DNA from: Clostridia bacterium | GTDB lineage: Bacteria; Bacillota; Clostridia; Oscillospirales; Acutalibacteraceae | NCBI GenBank assembly: GCA_017474205.1 | Contig: JAFVID010000006.1 | Span: forward strand, 1-33,556 | Length of the DNA stretch: 33,556 nt | Direction of reading: 5' to 3' | Shown here: piece after piece, positions 5,801-12,001 of the stretch | Position numbering within the stretch: the stretch's first letter is position 1 | Layout of the letters: the number at the start of each line of letters is the position of its first letter | Position numbers and translations under genes: made by a program | Notes under the pieces: model-generated | Database searches by the model: none | What the model was told of the DNA's origin: nothing | What the model saw: only the letters and a program-made list of their open reading frames with translations

Positions 5801-8747
5801 ACTCTGCGATTCTTTCTTCGGCAGAAAGAAGAATTGCAACATTAGATACTGCATCTTTTTGAGCATCGGTAAGAGCTTCAAACTCGGCTCTTGCATTTTC
5901 AACCGCTGCCTTTTTGGCGTAGGTTACGTTGCCAATATTTCCAATAACTGTTTCTACTGCGTCCACCTTGGCTTGTGCTTCGGCAACGGCAACGATAGCA
6001 TCAAGAAGGATTTGCTCGTTTTCAAGAAGTCCTTTTTGAGCATCTGTAAAGGTATTGTATATTGCATTTGCGGCGTTAACTGCATCTGCACTATCCACAT
6101 CAACGTTGGTTTCGGGGATAGTGGTGGAAATTTGAATATCAAGAGCTTCTACTTCGCCAATCATAACGTCAATACGATTACGGGCATTGAGAAGGGTTTG
6201 ATATTCAGTTTCGACTGCAGCTTTTTGGCCATCGGTGAAACCAGCATACATGGTTTCTGCACTTACAATAATGTCAAGATCATCTACGTCAACTTCGCCG
6301 ATACTTTCAACCAATTCTTTAAATTCAGCAACTTTAAGTTGCAACTCAGCGATATATTCGCCTGCGGATACCAAAACATCGTAATTGGTTACTTCTGCCT
6401 TTTGAAGATCGGTCATTTCATTGTAGGTATTGTTAAGTTCGGCAAGATAAGCAATGTCTGAAAAATCGAGGGTGTCGATGTCGAGAGCACCGATTGCGGC
6501 AACGAGATCTTCAACCTCTTTAACCATTGCGTTATATTCGCTCAAAGCATTTGCAAGGACTACATCGTAGGTAAGTCCTTCGGCATTTGTGCCAAGTAAT
6601 GCTTGTAATTCGGGGGAAAGATCGTTATAGGCGTTAGTTGCTGCTTCGATTTCATCAAGTTTATCTAAATCAACGGGGAAACAAGCATCTATAAGGTCTA
6701 ATACACTAAACGCCAAAAGTTTTGTGTAATCTTCATAAACCGCCGCCTGTTGCCCTGCCGTGAATCCTTGGTAGGTGGAATTCAGGGCATTGACCGCATC
6801 CATATCTCCCGGCTGTATATTTTTTATTGATTCTCTAAACTGCGTGACTTCGGATTCTAACCGCGCGTATTCCGTCTCGGCCGCCTGCAGTATCGCCAAA
6901 TGTTCCGTCGCCCAATTCGTTGACGTCAGCGTACTATCGTTAAACGCTTCTAACGTGGTATAAGCAGCTCTTGCGGCATCAATTTTTTCTTTAGAAGCAG
7001 AATCGTAATCTACGGTTCCAATAGCGGCTGCCAATGCTTTGAAATCGTTACCTGCAGTTTTCATATTTCCAATAGTAGCTTCTGCAGTAGTAAGGGTTGA
7101 GTAGTTGCCTACATAACCTCTACGGGTAGAATTAAGTGCATCGTAAGAAGTTCTGGCACTTTCAACATCACTTCTCTTAGACCAAGTAATGGTACCAAGG
7201 TTATTTATAGCACTAACAACAGGGCTTGCTGCCTCTTGATGTTCTAATTTTGTAAGGGCACCAGCAACACCGCTATAATTTCTTGCATCGGTGCAAAGAG
7301 CATTGTAGGTCTTTCTTGCGGATGTAATTGAATCAATTTCGTTTGAAGTAACAGAAGTGCCGATATTGTTAACAGCGTTTATAAATGCTGTTGCAGCATT
7401 CTTCACATTATTGTTATATGTATTTTGTCTAGAGGTAAAAGTTGAATACAAACTACTAATGTTTGCATTGTTTTTAATATTGTTATTATCCAATGCGTTA
7501 TAAGCATTTGCTGCCGTTGTTATTTGTGTATCTGCAGTATTTGTAGCAGCAGTGGTGGTGATTGCATTTACAGCATTTTCAAAAGCTTGGGCTTCTTTAT
7601 CGTACTGCACTTGGAAAGGCCAAATGTGATCACCAAATTCGTAAAGTCCACCACCATAATACATATATGTTCCGTATGCTTTACCAGCCATAATAAACTG
7701 TGTGCCTGAACCTGCATAGTTGGGGTGAGTCCAAGCCCATTGGAAATAATAGGTTGTACCAGTGGGAACGGTAGGAATTGTAGTGGTACCGGAAATATCC
7801 CAAGTGTGCCAACCGTTAGTTGCAGAAGGCGCCCAGTTATTACTAAACAAAATGTTGTTGTTTGCTGCATCGGCATTATAACGAATACGATAGGTTAAAT
7901 ATGCCTGACCTGTGGGGGCAGATACGCTGGAAATATAAATATGTGTACTAAGATAACGCACGTATTTAGAGGTTGTTCGGAAAGCTTGAACAGGAATCCA
8001 AGCACCACCGCTCCAACTTGAGCTATCAATATTGGTGCATTCACTAGCGTTTGGACTATTGGCGATGGGATGCCATCTTTGTTGACCACTAAAGTCGGTC
8101 CAAACATCACCGGTAAAAACGTTATGTGCTTTTTTAGATTGATCGTTAACTTGTTCTAAACTAGTTGTGGTAACAAATTTAGAGTAAGTAACATAATAAT
8201 CTACTATGCCTTGGTTTTGAACAAAATAACTTAAGGTAGAGGGAACAATAGCCTCATCATAAAATTCTCTATCGCCATTAAGAATAAATTCGGTATCAAA
8301 AGTAAAACCGAAATTGCAATCGAGAAGATTTTCTGCAAGTGTGAATTTCAAGGTAAAGATATCTCCACCTTTATTTAAGGCGTAATTATCATTAGCATAT
8401 CCTTCAACAGTACAATAAGGTCTATTGATATCTACATTTTCGCGGTTGAGAGCATCGGTATTTACAGCGAAATTAAAATGCTCCTTTTCTTCGGGGGAAA
8501 GATTGTTCTCAAAGGAGTTTTCAACAAAAGAGTTGATTGACATAGTGTCAAAATGATAATAGATATCAAAACTAAACTCGGATAGGTTAGCGTTTTCAGG
8601 AATAGAAAACACCATATCTACTTCACGGGTTTCGTTATTGACTTCAAGGCGTACATCCACCTTGATTTCGGTTTCGGCGGCACAAAATACCATGGCGGAT
8701 GCCATCATAGTAAGTGCCAAGAGCAAGGATAAAACTTTTTTCAACAT
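2874..8747 (-). CDS. Giant secreted modular protein with cohesin-like domains, helical repeats, InlB-type repeats and C-terminal dockerin
   Basis: 1957 residues. Signal peptide at 1-25 (KKVLSLLLALTMMASAMVFCA). An N-terminal cohesin-like module follows (~27-170: LSEFSFDIYYHFDTMSINSFV), then an unrecognised aromatic beta-rich domain (~185-385). About 14 helical repeats of ~60 residues run from ~385 to 1230, with the theme IGxVD...AxxxYxALTDAQKxAVENYxxLxxAE. Next come two Ig-like (GYYFGTSA) plus InlB/Flg_new-type (LNANGG...GW...W) pairs, ~1236-1523. A clear cohesin-like domain spans ~1526-1676 (VGSVKGAKAGDRVYIPVSM, then FDKTVLSFVEF). A third Ig-like/InlB pair, a 15th helical repeat (~1825-1890) and a dockerin (~1893-1957: GDVDQNGATDSIDALMILQ and ADVDQNGDVNVIDALYVLQ) complete it. 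There is no LPXTG motif. I infer a scaffold-like extracellular protein. It could also be a cell-surface adhesin that uses its dockerin to attach elsewhere. It has its own promoter and terminator. Confidence 0.88.
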   Translation of the reverse strand: MLKKVLSLLLALTMMASAMVFCAAETEIKVDVRLEVNNETREVDMVFSIPENANLSEFSFDIYYHFDTMSINSFVENSFENNLSPEEKEHFNFAVNTDALNRENVDINRPYCTVEGYANDNYALNKGGDIFTLKFTLAENLLDCNFGFTFDTEFILNGDREFYDEAIVPSTLSYFVQNQGIVDYYVTYSKFVTTTSLEQVNDQSKKAHNVFTGDVWTDFSGQQRWHPIANSPNASECTNIDSSSWSGGAWIPVQAFRTTSKYVRYLSTHIYISSVSAPTGQAYLTYRIRYNADAANNNILFSNNWAPSATNGWHTWDISGTTTIPTVPTGTTYYFQWAWTHPNYAGSGTQFIMAGKAYGTYMYYGGGLYEFGDHIWPFQVQYDKEAQAFENAVNAITTTAATNTADTQITTAANAYNALDNNNIKNNANISSLYSTFTSRQNTYNNNVKNAATAFINAVNNIGTSVTSNEIDSITSARKTYNALCTDARNYSGVAGALTKLEHQEAASPVVSAINNLGTITWSKRSDVESARTSYDALNSTRRGYVGNYSTLTTAEATIGNMKTAGNDFKALAAAIGTVDYDSASKEKIDAARAAYTTLEAFNDSTLTSTNWATEHLAILQAAETEYARLESEVTQFRESIKNIQPGDMDAVNALNSTYQGFTAGQQAAVYEDYTKLLAFSVLDLIDACFPVDLDKLDEIEAATNAYNDLSPELQALLGTNAEGLTYDVVLANALSEYNAMVKEVEDLVAAIGALDIDTLDFSDIAYLAELNNTYNEMTDLQKAEVTNYDVLVSAGEYIAELQLKVAEFKELVESIGEVDVDDLDIIVSAETMYAGFTDGQKAAVETEYQTLLNARNRIDVMIGEVEALDIQISTTIPETNVDVDSADAVNAANAIYNTFTDAQKGLLENEQILLDAIVAVAEAQAKVDAVETVIGNIGNVTYAKKAAVENARAEFEALTDAQKDAVSNVAILLSAEERIAEFEVEITAVEELINAIGTVDVDREDAINNAVNAYDDLSEAQKDAVENIDVLTTAQETLQNIKDMIDAFEAEIETLYPIDIDDGDVIIATEEKYDALTEPQKGAVENYNRLTEARATYDKMVADVATFKATMNDLGEVDLLDEDIEALNNSKALYESFTDLQKAEVEAEKAILDDAFVALDALWQEVYALMDAIDAIGEVTLEDEFAILDCIDIYENEFTAGQQSKVENLPTLLEAEEALNNLKVANSLYGVIVASNNVAPTQTVTLNLNSYNDVAGYYFGTSADYTQNEKVDTTATSDTKEITSAGTYYLNVFDVNGNISETASVTFVDVILNANGGEVGVTNIIVKQNNYIALPTATKDGDTFMGWARSENAVAGETVVDVENGGTFYAVWAGANKPALKVTSTNNVATKQTLIINATAGEDISGYYFGTSAYYKENNFTETNKKVSTVDVLDAGTYYVTVMDVSGNVSATIPVTFYKITLNANGGNVAIPFVIVKAGNSIDMPEAVNVGYQYLGWSTDVDETYANKTVTPTESATYFAIWTRELSVSATVGSVKGAKAGDRVYIPVSMDRYSNSFASIAINNVIFDKTVLSFVEFSIPENDFISHLSQSPVVNNARKTYKLINNPENAVDAYYTSAGVIVILVFDVLQDVNQFTSVSVVFDSENTAVFANGGADNWSETKSNVDVDVANGGVYANIDNEKPTALITSTNNISAVQTITLNMFDNAGVSGYYFGMNEEYANNQYFTDVVSVSKTISVAGTYYLTVVDIYGNVSDTVSATFYNIVLYTNIDSPAQLNILANGEGEVELPIYEKDGYTFKGWAENNEASNGEFIITATEDQVLYGIWMNSEEEIQNVIDLIDAIDEVVTLDSAEKIIAARLAYEALTDEQKVLVTNYAVLEVAEEVIANLSKEIGDVDQNGATDSIDALMILQACVGKIELTDEQLAIADVDQNGDVNVIDALYVLQISVGKITSVN

Positions 8748-8782
8748 TTATAATACCCCTCTTTCCATAATGGTACATAGTC

Positions 8783-8811
8783 ATTATACTATATAATATC
8801 AAGAAATGCAA
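8783..8811 (-). promoter_or_regulatory. Promoter of the giant modular gene
   Basis: On the minus strand: TTGCAT (8806-8811), 17 bp, TATAAT (8783-8788). It lies about 35 bp upstream of the start at 8747, with AAGAGGGG as ribosome binding site. The gene is therefore monocistronic. Confidence 0.7.
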
Positions 8812-8830
8812 GGAGAAAGTGAAGAAAATT

Positions 8831-8874
8831 TAGATAATAAATAATAGATAATAGAGAATAGATAATAGATATTT
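8831..8874. repeat. Left inverted repeat of the S23 element
   Basis: A 44-bp repeat built from TAGATAATAGATAAT-like units. It matches the reverse complement of 9331-9374 at 39 of 44 positions by my alignment, with no gaps. Confidence 0.85.
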
Positions 8875-8909
8875 TGGAGGAAGCCAAAAAAGAGGGAAAA
8901 GCGGATAAA

Positions 8910-8941
8910 AAACAATAAAAAACGCCCGCAAATTCGCAGGC
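8910..8941 (-). terminator. Terminator of the four-helix-bundle gene
   Basis: On the minus strand, GCCTGCG-AATT-TGCGGGC forms a stem with two G-U pairs. It is followed by GTTTTTTATTGTTTTTTAT. It lies inside the element, between the gene and the left repeat, so the element does not read out into the promoter of the giant gene. Confidence 0.75.
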
Positions 8942-8961
8942 ATTTTTGCATAAAAGTTAAT

Positions 8962-9318
8962 CTATTTGTTTTCTTTGGCGGTGTTTAAGGTTGATACGAG
9001 TATTCGTTTTATTTCAAGACAATCAGCAATCAACGATTCACCCTCAACTTGTGTAATATACCCAGACATCATAAGGAGCCTAAGCCAATATTCAGTTTCG
9101 GCAGTTTCTTTAAGAGCTATATGCAGCTTTGCAATAAAATCCGCTTTACTCACACCATATATCGCCTCGTTCGCATTTGCGCCAATGGATGTGGCACTAC
9201 GAACAATTTGTTTTGAAATTATATATTCGCTCTTTTGTTTTGTGAGATATTGATTCAATTTAATTATTCTAGCTGCAAAATGCAATGATTTTTCAATCAA
9301 AATACTCTCTTTTGCCAT
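8962..9318 (-). CDS. Four helix bundle protein (S23 / IVS-encoded protein family)
   Basis: 118 residues, all-helical by composition, with the family hallmark RSATSIGANANEA (~41-53) followed by FIAKLHIALKETAETEYWLRLL (given here as FIAKLHIALKE, then TAETEYWLRLL, ~61-82). This family is known from 23S rRNA intervening sequences and from stand-alone genes; related helical bundles form pentamers and bind nucleic acid (for example the Avd protein of diversity-generating retroelements). No reverse transcriptase or template repeat is visible nearby, so a retroelement accessory role is not supported here. The start at 9318 is preceded by GAGGGGTGCAAT. The exact function is unknown. Confidence 0.85.
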   Translation of the reverse strand: MAKESILIEKSLHFAARIIKLNQYLTKQKSEYIISKQIVRSATSIGANANEAIYGVSKADFIAKLHIALKETAETEYWLRLLMMSGYITQVEGESLIADCLEIKRILVSTLNTAKENK

Positions 9319-9330
9319 ATTGCACCCCTC

Positions 9331-9374
9331 AAATATCTATTATATATTATCTATTCTCCATTATCTATTATCTA
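9331..9374. repeat. Right inverted repeat of the S23 element, overlapping the mrp stop codon
   Basis: Partner of 8831-8874. The mrp stop codon (TAA, 9370-9368 on the minus strand) lies inside this repeat. Confidence 0.85.
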
Positions 9375-10195
9375 ACATTTTTGATTTTTTCAAAAATGTT
9401 ATTCAGCCAGTCGCCTTCAAATTCTTCGATATTTCCTTTGTCACAGGCGGAGGCAAGTTTGGGATCGATGGGAAGTTTGGCAACGGTATCTATTCCGTAT
9501 TTTTTCGCGATTTCGTCTATATGGCTTTCACCAAACACCCTTATTTCTTTTCCGCAGTCGGGGCAGGTGATGTAGCTCATATTTTCAACCAAGGCAAGGA
9601 CGGGAATATTCATAAGTCCTGCCATTTTAACCGCTTTTTCCACTATCATTCCAACAAGTTCTTGGGGTGATGCAACAATGACAATTCCATCAACGGGGAT
9701 AGATTGGAAAACGGTGAGGGGTACGTCACCCGTTCCGGGAGGCATATCAATAAACATATAGTCAACGTCGCCCCAAATAACATCGGTCCAAAATTGTTTT
9801 ACGGTACCTGCGATGATGGGCCCTCTCCATACTACGGGGTCGGTTTCGTTTTCGGTGATAAGATTTAATGACATTACACCGATTCCGCTCTTGGATTCTA
9901 CGGGAATTACCGCTTCGTTGGCGATGGTTGCCTTATCTTTAAGTCCAAAGGATTTTGGAATAGATGGGCCTGTGATATCGGCATCCAATATTGCGGTGTT
10001 AAATCCATCTCTTCTACTCATTACCGAAAGCAAAGAGGTTACCATACTTTTACCTACTCCGCCCTTGCCACTTACAACACCAATTACCTTTTTGATGTTG
10101 CTCATTGCGTGGGGTTTTTCGAGCATACTTTCTCTTGTGCGTTCACTGCAGTTTTTTGAACAAGATTGACAGTTGTGGGTACAGTTTTCGCTCAT
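9368..10195 (-). CDS. Mrp/ApbC/NBP35-family iron-sulfur cluster carrier ATPase
   Basis: A 275-residue cytosolic P-loop ATPase that binds and transfers Fe-S clusters to apoproteins. It has an N-terminal cysteine cluster (C5, C9, C12, C16), as in Nbp35-type members. The deviant Walker A GKGGVGKS is at 43-50, the switch region DADITGPSIPKSFG at 71-84, DMPPGTGD at 150-157 and the bridging CPDC at 211-214. The C-terminus (NNIFEKIKNVR) ends within the inverted repeat of the adjacent S23 element, so the native 3' end may have been altered by a few codons. It starts 19 bp after the O-antigen ligase-family gene, with GGAGG upstream, and is probably co-transcribed with it. Confidence 0.95.
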   Translation of the reverse strand: MSENCTHNCQSCSKNCSERTRESMLEKPHAMSNIKKVIGVVSGKGGVGKSMVTSLLSVMSRRDGFNTAILDADITGPSIPKSFGLKDKATIANEAVIPVESKSGIGVMSLNLITENETDPVVWRGPIIAGTVKQFWTDVIWGDVDYMFIDMPPGTGDVPLTVFQSIPVDGIVIVASPQELVGMIVEKAVKMAGLMNIPVLALVENMSYITCPDCGKEIRVFGESHIDEIAKKYGIDTVAKLPIDPKLASACDKGNIEEFEGDWLNNIFEKIKNVR

Positions 10196-10214
10196 TTATT
10201 TTTCCTCCAAATAG

Positions 10215-11903
10215 TTATTTTTTTATTATCAATGTATCTCTTGCCTCTTTGACCAAAAGGCCTATAAGCACCCAAAAAATGGGTGTAATTATTACTATGC
10301 TGAAGCTAAAGAATGCTTGGAACACATATCCTAAAACTGCGGCAAAAAGCACCAAAACTCTTGGATTTTTTGCCATTGTTTTTACCGATAAATATGCGGT
10401 GCTTAATAAAAATCCTAAATAGGTTAAAAGTCCTGCAAGACCGCTTGTGCAAAGAATGTTTATGTATTCATTATGTGCAAAATCAAGGTTTTTATTTTGA
10501 TAATAATTATATCCTACTTCCTTTGTAAATTCCTTAAAACTTTTAGCAAAGGTGCCTGTTCCTGTGCCAAATATAAGATTTTCTTTTGCCATTTTTAAGG
10601 AATATTTCCAAATTGCTCCTCGGTGAGAACCTGCGGTTTCGTTAAGATGCCCTCGAGTTAGTTCATAGAGGTCATACATAACTCCGCTTTGAGCGGTAGG
10701 AACATAGATAAATCTCAAATATATAAATGCACCTATCACGCATAAAACCTCTGCCAAAACGATGCATAAAGATACAACCAAAAACGGTTTTTTAATCTTA
10801 CTTTGCTTTGCTTCTTTTTTAGATTTTTTCGTCTTTCTTTTTGGTGTGTTTTTTATTTTTCTTATAACTATGGCGGATATAAAAAGTACCAAAGCAACAA
10901 CTAAACACACAAAAAACATAGAGGTTGCATCTAATTCGGTAAGGGTCTTTTTATCCCTTTCTATGTAGGTGTAGGTTACCGTACTGCTAATACCAATTAC
11001 TAAAATAATCGCGGATAAACTTTCTAATATCCTGCATATATTCTCAACTGAACGGGTGAATAGCGGTATCATTACAAGCAACACCGCAACTAACGTTACC
11101 TTAAATAATTCTACCTCTATTTTAAGTCCTACGTAAATAGAAAGGCACAAAACCATAAGGAATATATATCTTATGTTTTTTTCAAAAACACTATATGCTT
11201 TGATAATATCTTTAGCGCCCTGTTTTTCTATAAATTTTGGGGGATTCTCTCCCGATTCAAAGGAAAAAAGAACGTAGGCCGCCCACATTAAGGGCCATGC
11301 CATACTCAAATATCCCGCCATCATATCTACGTTACCGATGGTGGCAACAAAATGATTGTAATGACCTTTATATGCCCCTTTTGGATACAAGTTAAAAAGA
11401 TTTGTACCACCCAACTGGATAATAGTTATGATGCACATTATCCCCGTAGTGAGGGCAAAAACAATAGCATACCATTTGCCGAATTTACCGTGCCTTGCCG
11501 TGAGCCAGAAAATCAACATATATACGATGATAAAGAGAATTCCGTCAAATCGCCCTGCACCAAAAAGCAAAACACTTAATCCCGATGAGTTTTTTAATCC
11601 TGCATAGGGTGATAAAAGACAACTAATTGCAGTGAAAACAAGCATTAAAAGCAAAAACCAATCGGGGAAATAAAGGGATGATAATCCTCTTTTAATGGAT
11701 ATCTCAGGTCTTTTACCTTCGGTGAAAGCGGTAATGTAATTAACAAGTAAAGCAATAGCAAAAAAGGCGGTTATTGCAATAAAGGTTACGCATTTTGTGA
11801 GGGTGATATTTGAATATCCGTTTAACACAAATAAAGGGAAAAAGGTGAACATTAAAAGGACGTACATTCTGCCTTCCACGTCGGTATTGCACATTTTCCG
11901 CAT
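10215..11903 (-). CDS. O-antigen ligase / Wzy-like polytopic membrane protein
   Basis: 562 residues with about 12-14 hydrophobic segments. A lysine-rich cytoplasmic loop (KNTPKRKTKKSKKEAKQSKI) sits before the last large extracytoplasmic loop. That loop carries GTGTGTFAKSF and FAHNEYINILCTSGLAG, the pattern of the O-antigen ligase (Wzy_C/WaaL) superfamily with its conserved His. Members join or polymerise surface glycans. The start at 11903 is chosen because AGGAGGGA lies 7 bp upstream; the frame extends further to 11960 but lacks a site there. No glycosyltransferases lie nearby, so the substrate cannot be guessed. Mrp follows in the same direction. Confidence 0.85.
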   Translation of the reverse strand: MRKMCNTDVEGRMYVLLMFTFFPLFVLNGYSNITLTKCVTFIAITAFFAIALLVNYITAFTEGKRPEISIKRGLSSLYFPDWFLLLMLVFTAISCLLSPYAGLKNSSGLSVLLFGAGRFDGILFIIVYMLIFWLTARHGKFGKWYAIVFALTTGIMCIITIIQLGGTNLFNLYPKGAYKGHYNHFVATIGNVDMMAGYLSMAWPLMWAAYVLFSFESGENPPKFIEKQGAKDIIKAYSVFEKNIRYIFLMVLCLSIYVGLKIEVELFKVTLVAVLLVMIPLFTRSVENICRILESLSAIILVIGISSTVTYTYIERDKKTLTELDATSMFFVCLVVALVLFISAIVIRKIKNTPKRKTKKSKKEAKQSKIKKPFLVVSLCIVLAEVLCVIGAFIYLRFIYVPTAQSGVMYDLYELTRGHLNETAGSHRGAIWKYSLKMAKENLIFGTGTGTFAKSFKEFTKEVGYNYYQNKNLDFAHNEYINILCTSGLAGLLTYLGFLLSTAYLSVKTMAKNPRVLVLFAAVLGYVFQAFFSFSIVIITPIFWVLIGLLVKEARDTLIIKK

Positions 11904-11960
11904 TATATTCCCTCCTTTTGATATCTTTTTAATTTTATCAGTAATGGAATGAATTGTCAA

Positions 11961-11991
11961 TAAAAATCAGCCCTATTGGGTTAATAGGGCT
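11961..11991 (-). terminator. Terminator of the ABC transporter gene
   Basis: AGCCCTATT (11969-11977) and AATAGGGCT (11983-11991) around a 5-nt loop, followed on the minus strand by GATTTTTATTG. It lies about 10 bp past the stop codon and separates this gene from the O-antigen ligase unit. Confidence 0.85.
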
Positions 11992-12001
11992 GAGATTATT
12001 T

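Larger units (their letters stand above)
8831..9374. mobile_element. S23-type intervening-sequence-like element (544 bp) outside rRNA
   Basis: A self-contained unit: a 44-bp inverted repeat, a purine-rich spacer with an outward terminator, one four-helix-bundle gene, and the second inverted repeat. Genes of this protein family are best known from intervening sequences inside 23S rRNA, where terminal repeats form a stem. Here no rRNA is present. The right repeat overlaps the end of mrp, and mrp's last arginine codon and stop lie in it. This looks like an insertion that landed at the 3' end of mrp. Mobility is inferred; no transposase is encoded. Confidence 0.65.

Noticed and set aside
5322-6461. 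379-codon open frame on the plus strand
   Set aside because: Antisense to the helical-repeat region of the giant gene; repeated low-complexity coding leaves stop-free shadows. The translation shows only Cys/Ile-rich sequence.
8831-9374. Repeated TAGATAAT units as a CRISPR-like or satellite array
   Set aside because: Units are too short and degenerate, with no spacers; they form one pair of inverted repeats around a gene.
8831-9374. Diversity-generating retroelement with an Avd-like gene
   Set aside because: The four-helix-bundle protein could suggest it, but no reverse transcriptase or template/variable repeat pair is present in the window.
10215-11960. 581-residue version of the O-antigen ligase-family protein
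   Set aside because: No ribosome binding site at the upstream start; the ATG at 11903 has AGGAGGGA and begins the membrane protein properly.
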